A stretch of DNA of 64,000 nt, taken from the NCBI GenBank assembly GCA_036346275.1, contig JAYEVK010000437.1, positions 182,527 through 246,526 of the forward strand, given 5' to 3'. A program made the position numbers and the translations under genes. The notes beneath the pieces are model-generated. The model searched no databases, was not told the origin of the DNA, and saw only the letters and a list, made by a program, of their open reading frames with translations. The DNA is from Otatea glauca (lineage: Eukaryota > Streptophyta > Magnoliopsida > Poales > Poaceae). Of the stretch, positions 34,261 through 46,135 are shown piece after piece. The number at the start of each line of letters is the position of its first letter. The first letter of the stretch is position 1.

Positions 34261-37200
34261 AGGTGAATTACAAAACCGGCGGACGACATTGGGTGTTGGA
34301 TAGTGGATGCACTCAACATATGACCGGTGATCGGAAAATGTTCACTACATTCAAATTGGGAAATTGACAACATGACAAGATCACTTTTGGAGACAATAGT
34401 AAAGGAAAGGTATTAGGTTTGGGTAAAATCGCTATCTCAAATGATCTTTCTATTTCAAATGTCTCATTAGTTGAAACTTTGAATTTCAATTTGCGATCTT
34501 GGCCTTACTTGCATGTTTTCTAAGAATGGAGTAGTGATCTTTAAAGAAAATGATAATTATTTAGTATTTAAAGGTTTTAGGTTTGGAAATTTGTATTTAG
34601 TTGACTTCACCTCAAATGAGTCATGTCTCCAAACATGTTTGATTGCAAAAACATCCTTAGGATGGTTATGGCATAGAAGACTAGCTAATGTTGGGATGAT
34701 TCAACTCAAAAAGCTTTTTAAGAATGATTTAGTTGTGGGCTTAAAGGATGTGAAATTTGAGAAAAATAGACTTTGTAGTGCCTGTCAAGCTGGGAAGCAA
34801 GTGGCTAGTTCTCATCCTTCAAAGAGTATCATGTCCACATCTAGACCATTAGAGCTCTTACATATGGATTTGTTTGGCCCGACAACCTATAAGAGTATTG
34901 GAAGTAATTCTTATTGTTTAGTTATTGTTGATGATTATTCAAGGTATACATGGGTTTTCTTTCTAGATGATAAATCCGAAACCTCCGGTATTTTCAAAAG
35001 TTTTGCAAAAAGGGCTCAAAATGAATTTGAATTCAAAATAAAGAAAATCCGTAGTGACAATGGCTCCGAGTTCAAAAATACAAGAATTGAAGATTATCGT
35101 GATGAACCTGGAATAAAGCACGAGCTTTCCGCCACCTACACTCCGGAGCAAAATGGAGTTGTAGAACGGAAAAATCGAACACTAATCGAAATGGCAAGAA
35201 CTATGCTTGATGAGTTTGCCACTTCCGATAGTTTTTGGGCGGAAGCCATAAATACCGCTTGTCATGCAACAAATAGGCTTTATTTGCATCGTCTTTTGAA
35301 AAAGACTTCCTATGAGCTTCTTATTGGAAGAAGACCAAACATCTCTTATTTTTGAGTTTTTGGTTGCAAATGCTATATTTTGATAAAGTGTGTTCGACTT
35401 TCAAAATTCCAAAGTCGTTCTGACGAAGGTTTCTTGCTTGGCTAGTCCTCGAATAGTAAAGCATACCGTGTTTTTAACAAAAATAAAGGTTTTGTTGAAG
35501 AAACTTGTGATGTTGAGTTTGATTAAACTAATGGCTCTCAAAAAGAGTATGAAAATTTAGAAGATGTAGGTAATGAATGACTAAGAGAAGCAATGAAGGA
35601 CTAAGAGAAGCAATGAAGAACATGACGCTTGGAGATATCAAACCCAAGGAAGATAAAGATGATCAACCTTTATCCACTCAAGTTGAACCCTCTACTTCCG
35701 CAACGCCAAGTCAAGTTCAATCTATAGATGTGGATGAGAAGGAGAGTGATCAACAAGTTCAAACTCTACCTCAAAGAATTCATCATGGACTCTCCAAAGA
35801 TCATCCAATAGATCAAATATTGGGTGACGTTAGTAAGGGTGTTCAAACTCGATCTCGCGTCGCTTCTTTTTGTGAAAATTACTCTTTTGTGTCTTCTTTT
35901 GAACCTACTCATATAAATGAAGCTCTAGATGACCCAGATTGGATGATCTCAATGCATGAAGAGCTCAATAACTTTGCTCGTAATGATGTATGGACGCTAG
36001 TCGAAAGACTCATGGATCACAATGTTATTGGCACTAAATGGGTATTTCAAAACAAACAAGATGAGAATGGTATTGTGGTAAGAAATAAGGCAAGATTAGT
36101 GGCACAAGGCTTCACACAAATCGAATGATTGGATTTTGGTGAAACCTTTGCACCTGTAGCTAGATTAGAAGTTATTAGAATTTTACTTGCCTTTGCATCT
36201 TGCTTTAATATCAAATTATTTTAAATGGATGTAAAGAGTGCATTCTTAAACAGACAAATATCTGAATTGGTATTTGTAGAACAACCCCCCGGTTTTGAAA
36301 ACCCCAAACATCCAAATCATGTGTATAAACTTTCTAAGGCGCTATATGGTCTCAAACAAGCTCCTAGAGCATGGTATGAGCAGCTTAGAGATTTTCTCAT
36401 ATCAAAAGGTTTCAAAATCGGGAAGGTTGATACAACACTCTTTACAAAAATAATTGATAGAGAATTCTTTGTATGCTAAATCTATGTTGATGATATTATT
36501 TTTGGTTCTACTAACGAAGACTTTTGCAAAGAATTTGGTGATATGATGTCTAGGGAATTTGAAATGTCAATGATTGGAGAATTGAGCTTCTTCCTTGGAC
36601 TTCAAATCAAGCAACTAAAAAATAGGACATTCGTGAGTCAAACAAATATGTGAAAGATTTGCTCAAGCGGTTTGGCATGGAAGACTCAAAGCCTATCAAG
36701 ACTCCAATGGCTTCCAACGGGCATCTTGATCTAAATGAGGGAGGTAAACCGGTAGATTTAAAGCTTTATCATTCTATGATTGGTAGTTTACTTTATCTTA
36801 CCGCATCTAGGCCCGATATCATGTTTAGTGTTTGCATGTGTGCTCGTTTTCAAGCTTCATCTAAAGAGTGTCATTTAGTAGCTGTTAAGAGAATTTTAAG
36901 ATATTTAATGCATTCCTCAAATATAGGGTTATGGTATCCTAAAGGTGCTAAATTTGATTTAACTGGATATTCGGACTCGGATTATGTGGGTTTCAAAGTG
37001 GATAGAAAGAACACCTCCGGGAGTTGCCAATTTCTAGGTAGATCCCTCGTTTCTTGGTTTTCCAAGAAATAAAATTCCATAGCTCTATCCACCGCCGAAG
37101 CCGAATACATTTCCGTCGGTAGTTGTTGCGCACAATTATTATGGATGAGGCAAACCTTAATGGATTATGGAATAAATTTTAAAAATGTGCCTCTATTATG

Positions 37201-37434
37201 TGATAATGAAAGTGCCGTTAAAATAGCCAACAACCCGATCCAACACTCAAGAACTAAACATATAGAAATTCGTCATCATTTCTTGAGAGATCATGCTAGC
37301 AAAGGAGATATTGTGATTAGTCATATTAGAACAGAAGATCAATTAGCAGATATCCTAACCAAGCCCATAGATGAAGCTCGTTTTTGTAAATTGAGAAAAG
37401 AATTAAATGTCATAGATATCTCAAATGTGGCTTA
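34261..37434 (+). pseudogene. pol of the Sirevirus-type copia element
   Basis: The protease motif HWVLDSGCTQHMTGD is at about 34285. Integrase is in the frame 34513-35355: GAG-pre-integrase LWHRRLANVGM, then the catalytic triad LLHMDLFGP, IRSDNGSEF, TPEQNGVVERKNR. RT runs from about 35990 (NVIGTKWVFQNK) through MDVKSAFLN, LYGLKQAPRAWYEQL and the active site YVDDIIFGS (36482). RNase H ends with LSTAEAEYIS and ADILTKPI; stop at 37433. Stops at the end of GFTQIE, before IYVDD and before NSIALSTAEAEY, plus a 20-bp tandem duplication at 35579-35618, break the polyprotein. Integrase itself is almost intact. Confidence 0.92.
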
Positions 37435-37785
37435 AATATTTGTACCATGGTTGATCTTTTTTGGATATTTATTTGGATCTTATTTAATGTTCCTTAATTC
37501 TTTAAATACGGCACACATTAAGGGGGAGTATTTTACTCTTCATATGTTTTCTACATTTTCAAAATGTGAAAATTTTAAAATTAGTGTTCTATGCTTCAAA
37601 AGAGTAATTCTAAATCATAGTAAGTCAAAATACCTGAAACTATCCTATTTTGAATTAATCTTCACCTTAAAAATTATTATTATATAAGGTTGGGATGCTC
37701 ATATATGTTTTCAATCAAAATTTGAAACCATATGAGCTATTTCAACTTATTTGGACTTTTTGGATGATTTTTCAGCCTTTCAGGC

Positions 37786-38400
37786 TGTTAAGTCCGGTAG
37801 CACCACTCACACATGGGCGGTAGCACCGGAGCCTAGTACTACCGGCCTGAAGGCGGTAGCACCTGACTTATCGGGTTTGGGGGGTTAAGTCGCGTGCGGT
37901 GCTACTGTTTTCTCCTCTATCTTCATACCGCGCCGATGCTTTCTCTCTCCTTTTCATTCCCCTCTCATTCTCCACTCAAAAATTGTCAAGTAATTCAAGA
38001 TCTTCTTGCAAATCAATTCCTTGAGTTCCTCTCCCCTTAGGTAACTCATCTCTCCGTTTTTCTTCATAAAAAATCCTTCCTTTTGGCATGCCCTATTCTT
38101 TTCAATATCTTTAGGGTTCTTGTGAAATGTATCAAAATTAGTGGTAATTTTATTAAAATTTGTGGATGGAATGAGTGTAATGAAGATTATCTATGTCATT
38201 AGATTAATTTTCATGAATCAAATCACTCAAAACCACAAGTTTTGTCAAAATTAGGTATCAATCCCAAATTGATCGGTGCTACCAGTTTCTGTGTGCTAGC
38301 ACCGCCCTATGTCCGGTGCTACCGATCCAGTATATGCGGTAGCACCGCAGCAAGCTCGGTGCTACCGAACTAGCATGAGCGGTAGCACCGGGATTGCAGT
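37786..38400 (+). repeat. CGGTAGCACCG/CGGTGCTACCG motifs before the extra ORF
   Basis: Clusters at 37790-37875 and 38272-38395 contain GGTAGCACC and GGTGCTACC words in both orientations, so neighbouring copies can pair as hairpins. The same motif fills part of the 3' LTR. The region otherwise lacks coding sequence. Confidence 0.8.
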
Positions 38401-38497
38401 TAATTTGTACACAAATACTGTTTTCACAAGATTCTCTATTTCTAGGGCATATAACCTTGATCTCACTCCTTGATTTCCTTCTTTATATCCAGTAATC

Positions 38498-39981
38498 ATG
38501 CCTAAAACCCGAGGCCACTGGCTCTTACAAGAAAATTACAGCAAATAGAGGTCGCCCTCCTCCTTCTCAAGCTTCAGACAGTGAGGATGATATTCCCATA
38601 GCCTCAAGACGTCACGAAGTCAGACAAAAGAGTAAGCAAGACATTGGTGGCAGCTCAAAGCAATCCAAAGGAAAACAAGTTGAACCAGAATCCAGCAGTG
38701 AGGAAATAGAGGAAGGTAATCCTATGGATGTTGATATGGGTGGAAGTGGAGATGAGGATTTGGGAAATGAACAAGAGAATTTTGACAATTTTGATCCATC
38801 TATCGATCTGAGAAAAATTAAAGGTGACACCTTCTTCTCTCTTAGACAAGCTAACCAATACATGCTGCCTAGAAATGCAACAGAAGATAGATTTAGAACC
38901 ATTTTTCAGCAAAAAGCATATTATGAAATCTACAAGAATAAGGAATTTTCTGATCATAAATATACTGGGAGCATATTAGAAAGATTCCTCTGTTTGTTGG
39001 AGTTCCTGAATTATTTCATGATACTGGCTTATCAGACTTTATGAGTAAGAAATGTGACTACAATGATGATCTGGTGAGACAATTTTATGCTATAATGTAT
39101 GTCTCTGAATCTTTTGATGCCGTCACCTGGATAACAGATGCCGCAGTGCATACAGGTACAAAGAGTGAGATAGAGGAGGCATGGGGGATTTACCATAGTG
39201 AATATCCAAATATACACAGTGACAGAGTACTTCCCCTTGACAGGCAATTTGAATTCTAAGACCTAGCTGCTTCGGTCAAGCGTCCAGGTAAAATGATGCA
39301 TCTCCTTCCCTCATCGAGCCTCATCAACAGGATAATCAGGGTCACCGTTCATCCAAAGAGCGAAAATCTTGATGAAATCAGGGGATATGCATGGAACATC
39401 ATGAACAAGATCACCTATAAACACAAATTTGATGTAGTTGACTTCATTATTAGGGAGATGGTCTCATCTGCATGCGACAAAGGTAAAAGACTATATTTTG
39501 CTCACTTCATTATGTTGATAATAAAAAAGGTGACTGGATATCAAGGGGGTTGCGGGTGTGCTCATAAGCCATATCGTCCTCATGAGGCAGCTCCCCAGGC
39601 TATTGGTCAGCGAACCCAATCTTCATCCCAGCAGCCACAGTCACAGGAGGCCGGAGAGGCAATAGAGCTCCCTCACTCATCCCAGCAGGTATCCCATGAT
39701 CAATTTCTTGTCAGTCTAAAAAATGACCTTATGGGCAGCCTTGCAAGTATCATATCTGACATGATCAGTGGATTTGCTAGATCAGATGAGTATTAGGTTC
39801 AGACCAGGCAGATAGTAGAGGAGGTCAGAGCGTGGCTTAACTCCATTGACTCGACTATTTCTGAGCTTCGCTCAAACTTTGAGCAATGTCGCTCTCAGCA
39901 GCCGTCGGTTTTTTATCAGCGTTCTGGATCTCGTGCTCCACCTTCTCCTCCTCCTGCGCCCCCTGCTCCTCCACCTTCTTG
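38498..39981 (+). pseudogene. Extra ORF downstream of pol (Sirevirus, env position), broken
   Basis: Starts MPKTRGHW at 38498, shifts frame at once, and reads on as an acidic Ser-rich segment (SDSEDDIPIASRR, SSSEEIEEG). A conserved-looking block follows (FFSLRQANQYMLPRN; YNDDLVRQFYAIMYVSESF; VTWITDAA; LINRIIRVTVHPKS) that resembles the putative plant transposon protein domain found in grass genomes. A Gln-rich stretch, a short coiled coil (VEEVRAWLNSIDSTISELRS) and a Pro-rich end (PPSPPPAPPAPPPS) close it at 39981. In-frame stops occur at 39257 and 39794. No signal peptide or membrane span is visible, so 'envelope' is not supported. Function unknown. Confidence 0.65.
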
Positions 39982-40505
39982 AGCTCATTGGAGATCTTCT
40001 TTTTGGTACTTGATGCCAAAGGGGAGAATATATGAAGAAGTGAAGAATATATGAAGAAGTGAAAGAGTGAAGGAGTGAAGAAACATTAAAGATTAGCTAT
40101 GTTTTTAGACTTGAAATATATGTAACTACTTGCTTGTGGTTGTTTTTGATATTTTGATATGTTGTAAGTTGTGGATGTTTAAATACTTGTGGTAATTTTT
40201 AAATCTCTCATGCTTCTTGCAAATATATATATCATATTGTTATTTGTTCATCCACGGTTTCAAACATTTCAAATGAAACTCTGTCAAATTTTTCAATTTT
40301 TTTCATGTGCAAATATTTACTTTCTACTTATATGCACATCTCTAGGGGGAGTTTTGATTTAAATATCATGATTTAATAGCTTGTTGTTTCAAGAAGCAAA
40401 ATCTTATTAAAACTCAAATTCTTGAGGAAAACAACATATTTCAACTGTTGCATACTCAAAATCAATTTCAATTTAATTATCACTTTGAGGTTTTCATCAA
40501 ATACA
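39982..40505 (+). other. Untranslated stretch before the 3' LTR
   Basis: AT-rich, with a 22-bp direct repeat ATATGAAGAAGTGAA (40030-40065) and several short G-runs. No gene seen. Confidence 0.5.
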
Positions 40506-40519
40506 AAAAAGGGGGAGAT
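40506..40519 (+). other. Polypurine tract of the Sirevirus-type element
   Basis: AAAAAGGGGGAGAT abuts the LTR start TGAAATC. A G-run of the same style (AAGGGGGAG) occurs right after pol at about 37520. Confidence 0.8.
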
Positions 40520-40916
40520 TGAAATCATCAAGGCCCCCAAGTTGGTTTGGTTTTGATAATTAATTACAAATTTGGTTAAAGGACTAATATTTTCCTTGAG
40601 AATATTGAAAATAGGTTAGTCCTAGGTTTTGTGATCATAGAAGCATGAAGAATGGTGCAAAAGAAGATCAATACATCAAGAAAGTGAAAAAGTATAAATA
40701 TAAGGATCTTTTTTTCTAGCTTTTTGCCGATCTCAGAGCTTGGAGAAAAGATCGAATTGATAGAATTAGGGCCGTACTATAAAGAGGGGTTTTGACGATT
40801 GTCTTGATATCATCTAGGGTTTAAAGGCTCAAATCTATTCTTAAGATCATGCATCATGTCATACAAAAATTTAGATTGAAAATTCATTTCAGTTGAAAGA
40901 AAAGAATCTGTAGGTC

Positions 40917-41590
40917 CGGTGCTACCTCCCATGGTAGGGCGGTGCTACCAGGCAAGCGATAGCACCAGCCTTAATGCCAAGTGTGAAAATTCTAGAAGGG
41001 TGGTTTTTGGGCATTTTGGGCCATCCGGTGCTACCGCCTATGGCAGCCCGATGCTACCGGGGAAGCGGTAGCACTGGCCCCAGAGCGGTGTGAAAAAACC
41101 CGAGAAGGGTATTTTTGGGGACCAGGCAGGACGGTGCTACCGCCCATAGTAGCACGGTGTTACCAGGTGAGTGGTAGCATCGGCCCTCAGCCTTGTGCAA
41201 AAATTCCAGAGAACTCTTTTGTCTAGGCAGTCGGGCAGTCCGGTGCTACCGGGTGAGCGGTAGCACTGGCCCTTTAACCCGATGTGATAATTCCAGAGAG
41301 CATCCTTTTTGTGCTCTCTGGGAGCCCGGTGCTACCGCCCATGGTAGTGTGGTGCTACCGAGTGCACGGTAGCACCGGTCCCTCAGCTCGGTGCTTTAAT
41401 TCTAGAGAAGTCCAAATGTGACAAAGCAAAAATAAAAAGAGCCCGGTGCTACCGGTCCTAGTTGGGCGGTAGCACCGGACCCTCTGTAACGGCCTCTGGC
41501 AAGTGCATTTAATGCATTGTTCTAACCGTTGGAATGGAACTCGGTGCTACCGGTTCTAAATGGGCGGTAGCACCGAAAAATCTGATTTCA
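40917..41590 (+). repeat. Tandem ~110-130-bp repeats with inverted GGTGCTACC motifs in LTR
   Basis: About six degenerate units. Most contain CCGGTGCTACCGCCCATGG-like text, a second GGTGCTACC, then GCGGTAGCACCGG, and a spacer with TTCCAGAGA. The forward and reverse forms of the decamer allow strong hairpins. It lies upstream of the LTR TATA box. Confidence 0.85.
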
Positions 41591-41631
41591 GCCCAATTCG
41601 AGCTCCAACGGCTAGAAAAATTAGTGGGGGC

Positions 41632-41639
41632 TATAAATA
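41632..41639 (+). promoter_or_regulatory. TATA box of the Sirevirus-type LTR
   Basis: TATAAATA in GGGGGCTATAAATACACCCC, the strongest TATA context in the LTR, about 30-40 bases before ATTCTAGAGTCTC. Likely LTR promoter. Confidence 0.7.
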
Positions 41640-42333
41640 CACCCCCACCTTCATTCTAGAGTCTCTCTTGGTCCTCATTGATGATATTTGAGTTCTAGCA
41701 AGTGCTCTCCACTCTTTGGTGCATTCAATTCTCTTTTGTGAGTGTGAGGAGCAAGTTTGAGTGTTGCATTTAGTGATTGAGCCTTTAGACACTCAAATTC
41801 GACTTCAAGCAAGCGTCAAGGTTTATTACTCTTGGAGGTTGCCGCCTCCTAGACGGCTTGGAGGCGATTGTGCTGGTGAGCTTCTCAACGAAGATTGTGA
41901 GAAGCCCCGGCAAGTTGTGAAGGTCGGAGTTCGCCTACCCGGAGCAGGGAAGAACTACCTTAGTGATAGTGGAAGGCTCAAGCGAGTGGAGCCGGCTTGA
42001 TGTGGTTCAAGTCACCTCAACGTGGAATAGGGGAGACCGGCAAGTCTCCAAGACCACGAGTCAAAAATCTTGTCTCTTACTCTCTTGTGATTTGTATTTT
42101 TCATTCTTGTGAAAAATTTCATTACTAGCAAAATTGAGTAGACTATTTGTGCTTAGAATTGTTTTTGCTATACTTGATTTGATTAAGTGCTTTAGGTGAT
42201 TACTAGAGATTATAGTTGTGAATTTGCAATTATTGCTTTTATATCTTAGTGTCTTTCTTAATTGCAAATTAGATTCAAAAAATTTAGAAACCCCCTATTC
42301 ACCCCCCTGTAGTCGGTCATCCTTGATCCTACA

Positions 42334-42640
42334 ACAGCGCATCCATTTCTGAAATCAACTCACATATATACTAACTAATTGGATTCAGAACTATAAATGA
42401 CAAATTCACAACATAAGGTTCACAAATTAATTAATTCTGAATGAATGGTAGGTAACAAATTCACAACTCATCAGTTGAGCCCTGAGTAGCAACTGCCCTT
42501 TGGATGTAAGACCTCACGCAGTAAGAAGGCACAGAGGTGTCCTCGAATACTTAGCAGGTCAGCCTTTTCCAATGCAAATTTAGTGCATTGCCAAGCTTGT
42601 CGATGAGAAGATTAAAGTCTTGCGTGAATATAAATTGATA
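42334..42640. other. Noncoding 3' flank of the CACTA-1 TNPA gene
   Basis: About 300 bases between the copia LTR and the last recognisable Ulp1 codons. No CACTA terminal repeat is seen, so the copia element probably inserted inside CACTA-1 or the end was lost. Confidence 0.4.
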
Positions 42641-45396
42641 AGTGGAGACAATTGTTGCAAGATTGACAGACCTCTATGTCATTAGTATTGTGTGAACCAA
42701 CGAGGAGTCCCATGTTGTGGCAAATGTAGAATTCACACAGTTCAGTACACTTTGGCTGCTGGTGGTACTGTCAAAACATAATAGGCTAATTAGTTCCTAA
42801 GGTATTATTATGGAGTGTAAGGATTATTGCGTATTATCGGATACCGAAAAGTTATAAGTATGCTTTAGAGTCACTGGGCCGCCCTTCTTATGTCCCCCTC
42901 CCCTATATTTGTAGACACCGAACGATGTGTCGAGTAATTGTTTGATAGGTTGCAAGTCGTGGATGCCACCCTTTTTGGAATAAAGGTAAATTACCCGGTT
43001 CTCTCTCGGTATAATTACAAGTAGAACCCAGTGAAACCTACACAGGTATGTCATCATAGTCACTGAACCTACCTTCGAGGTGTGATATATAGTCCAAATC
43101 AACAAGTGTAGGATCTAGACGAACACTTACCCCGGGTTGTGTGGTAAAAGTATGAATTTTTTGTCCGAATGAGCCAGCATTACTTTTTCAATGTACTCGT
43201 GGATGGCTCGTATATTTTCATCCATGGTTTGCTTGGACACCATCTGTGGGTCGACGAAACCCACCGATTGTTTCCGTGCGCCTGCTTCCATGGTCATGTA
43301 TCTACATATACAAAATCAAGGATCATATATATATATGACATTTATATATACATGGTGATTGCACACCCTTACAATGTCCAGCATCTTATGAGTGAGGCGT
43401 CGAGCGCTCTCAGATTTTACAGATCGAACATGTCGGAGAAGCCGACCATGAAGATGCCATCTAAAAACCGATGTAAGAAATGCTCCTCGTTGAAGCTCAC
43501 CCAGATACTCGATGTCTGTTGTGCCACCGGCTTGTTGGCTTGTTGCATGTACCAATCTTGCAATCTAATGCAGGATAATGTAAGCGTCTCCTTGATCTCA
43601 TCCTGTGCGAATGGCTGCCCCAGCTCGAATTGCCGCACCAATGGGGCAAACGGAGAGTTACGGGCTGACATGGTCCCTTTCGATTTGCCCTTGTTTTCAC
43701 CTCCCCTTGTACCAAATGTTGTCTTCACAGTAGACGACTGGGCCTGAACTGCAGTAACGGTCTATGCCTGACTGCACACGGTAGCTGATTTGGTGGGCTC
43801 CTTCGGTGCATCACATGGCTCCGGTAGTGTTGGTAGTTCCGGCGCATCATGCGGCTCTGGTAGTGCTTGTAGCTTCGATGCTCCTAGGTGGTGTCGAAGG
43901 AGATGTCCATCTTGAGCCACTGGATGAATGTGCCGATGGCATCTTCTTTTTTGATGATCTCATCGTTTGGAGGCATCTCCAGGGTGATGGCCTTACAAAT
44001 TTCATATACACCGTCGACATGGACCTTCGCGTAGCCCGGCTCTAAAGTATTACCGTGCACAATCGCCCCTACACCAAATGCATACACACGTCCCCAAGCA
44101 GCCTGCAGGGGAACAGAGTCATTGGCAAGCCTCACTTGTAGATTGCACGGTGTGGCCATCTACACAAGGGTACAAAAGTAATTAGCTAACACGTCCAATA
44201 TTAAAGTCTATCTAAGGAGCATTGAAGACATGTTACTATAGTGTCGTCAGGAGGAAATATGCCTTCATCCACGTCCGTCTTAGGGGCAGACGCGCAACTG
44301 CTCTGACGGTTGGTTGGGCTGAACTGCTCATGTCTTCTTGGGCTTGCACATTCCATACCTGCCTCTCCGCAATCACCCTTTGCTCCATCCTTTCCTCAAG
44401 GCTTCGTAGCTGACTATCGAACTGCGCTTTGAGCCTTTCCTCAATTAGGGTTACTAGCCATTCCTCACGCTCGGCTTTGCTTCTCTTCCTGCTCCGGTAC
44501 GTGTTCGCGTCATGTGGGAATCCCATTTTCCAGGGATCGAAAACACCTAGGCCACGGGTGCGACCCGGGTGCTCCTTGTTTCCCAAGGCATTGGAGAGTT
44601 TGTCTTTCTCTTTGTCCAAATTGAAAGAGCCCTGGGAGGATTCTGTGCTCAACGATATTAGGTGTTGGGCCACTTCCTCGTTAGCGGAGTTTGCAAAGGA
44701 CACGCCGCCCAAAGAAGTGGGATGTGACCTCGCTCTTACCCAGTTTCGGGCACGCGGGTCCATGATCGAGGCAAATGGCAGCGCGACCTCCTTCTGGACT
44801 GCCTCATCGTCCTCCCTCATCCATTGCACGATCTTGCCCGCATACCCAGTTGAGTCGAGTCTGTGTGGGTGGGTGTTTTTTGACTGAACGGTCTTATGCG
44901 CCGCACTTTGAAGCACGAACTCTTCCATCATCTTCAACTCAACAAATCGTCCCAAGACGTCTTCAGAGATGAACCCGTGCTTCTGGAATGGAGTCATTTC
45001 CTTATTGACGTAATTAGTGACAAGGACGCTCTTGAAGTTCTTCCACGCCTTTCCCGCCACTAGCAACGTGTACCGTCGCAATGCAGGCATGGTGTCTTGT
45101 GGAAGCTCGAATGACACGAATATTTCTGTCACCAGGTTATCGCGCTGATCATCTGTCAGCGTCTTCCATGAAGGATAGGTGATGGGGACCCTTTCACGCC
45201 CAACGATCCCGCACATGGTCCGGAAAGCTGTCGCAGCCTTTGGAGGCGCGGTAGGAGCCCTATCATGCGGATCGACCGCCATGATGGTGTATCGGCTCTG
45301 AGGCCTTTTACTAAGCCCTCTTAGACCGCGCCTATTTCCTCCTACATTGGGCGCGTCATTAGATCCATTCGGCGCTGAGGATTGTGGGGATGCCAT
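42640..45396 (-). pseudogene. CACTA-1 TNPA-like gene with C-terminal Ulp1 protease domain
   Basis: Accessory gene of grass CACTA elements. Exon 1 starts at MASPQSS (45396) and runs to about 44.3 kb. It has the plant-transposase (Transposase_24-like) region (FQKHGFISEDVLGRF, SAAHKTVQSKNTHPHRLDST) and a basic coiled coil (RKRSKAEREEWL, RSLEERMEQRV). A later exon starting at 44159 after an acceptor AG has VHGNTLEPGYAKVHVDGV. Further blocks at 43728-43417 (FAPLVRQFELGQPFAQDE) lead to the Ulp1-like end: HWVLLVIIPRENRV (catalytic-type His) at about 43030 and CEFYICHNM near 42700. The usual Asp and CGYY context are degraded, and frames change several times. Confidence 0.65.
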
Positions 45397-45756
45397 CTTG
45401 TATGATGCAAGGTTAAGAGTAGGTAAGTTAAGACAAGCAAATTTCAATTAAGAGTATGTAAGTTAAGCACACCAGTAAACAGCTAAGATAACAAAGTGTA
45501 TTTAGCTAAGCATCTAAATAGCACATCTACTAATATAACAATCTGCGCATGGATCTAAATAGAATGGTACGATTGATAGCACAATCAAGATTCAAGGCCA
45601 GATATACTCTAATCATTGAATGAATCTACACTTTCCAGCATATAAGTCTACGGTTCAAGGCCTAGTTCAGGGAAATAAATGTTCTACAATACCCATTATC
45701 ATCATCGAGCAAGTATGGCAACAAAAAACGAAGAGCAATTATCAGAAAACTCACAG

Positions 45757-46135
45757 AGGGCACTGGGGAGGTAGGAGGGCACCACCGAGGGGGGAGGGCA
45801 TGGCCGGGAGTCGCCGCCAAGTGGGGAGGGTGCCGCCGAGGGGAAGGGCACGAGGGAGGGAGGAGGGCGCCACCGAGGGGAGAGGGTGTGGCTGGGAATC
45901 GCCGCCAAGTGGGGAGGGCACCGTCGAGGGGGGAGGGCATGGGGGAGGGGGGAGGGCACGGCCGGGAGTCACCGCCAAGTTGGGAGGGTGCCGCCAAGGG
46001 GGGAAGGCACGGGGGAGGGAGGAGGGCACCACCAAGGGGGAGGGCGCGGCCGGGAGTAGCCGCCATGTGGGGAGGGCGCCGCCGAGGGGGAGGACACGGG
46101 GGAGGGAGGAGGGCACCGCCAAGTGGGAGCGCTAG
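45757..46135. repeat. GC-rich minisatellite between the two CACTA-1 genes
   Basis: Core GGCCGGGAGTCGCCGCCAAG recurs four times (near 45802, 45891, 45961, 46049; spacing 70-90 bp) within GGGAGGGCACCACCGAGGGG-type units. Long open frames on both strands here are only a result of the repeat composition. It sits just upstream (minus strand) of the TNPA start. Confidence 0.85.

Larger units (their letters stand above)
33395..42333 (+). mobile_element. Sirevirus-type Ty1/copia element, 5' truncated
   Basis: Order on the plus strand: 3' part of gag with zinc knuckle, protease, integrase, RT, RNase H (copia order), an extra ORF region (38498-39981), PPT, and 3' LTR (40520-42333). The 5' LTR, PBS and gag start are missing; sequence switches from gypsy element B at 33394/33395. 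Long gag with a DEPSYDELMDMLEDLNEYL tract and an additional ORF after pol are typical of the Sirevirus (Maximus/SIRE) lineage. Coding regions are crowded with stops. Confidence 0.88.
40520..42333 (+). repeat. 3' LTR of the Sirevirus-type element (~1.8 kb)
   Basis: Begins TGAAATCATCAAGGCCCCC and ends CTTGATCCTACA. It contains a tandem array of motif-rich repeats (40917-41590), a TATA box at 41632-41639, and a GC-richer transcribed end. With only one LTR in the window, the right border is set by the CA end before ACAGCGC and is slightly uncertain. Confidence 0.75.

Noticed and set aside
38498..39981. Envelope gene of a plant retrovirus
   Set aside because: No signal peptide, membrane span or glycoprotein-like Cys pattern; resemblance is to a transposon-protein domain.
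40917..41590. CRISPR-like array
   Set aside because: Units are degenerate, about 120 bp with no regular spacer, in a plant LTR; they are tandem LTR repeats.
41761..42000. 79-residue frame after the Sirevirus TATA box
   Set aside because: Lies in the transcribed part of the LTR and shows no motif; common in this LTR type.
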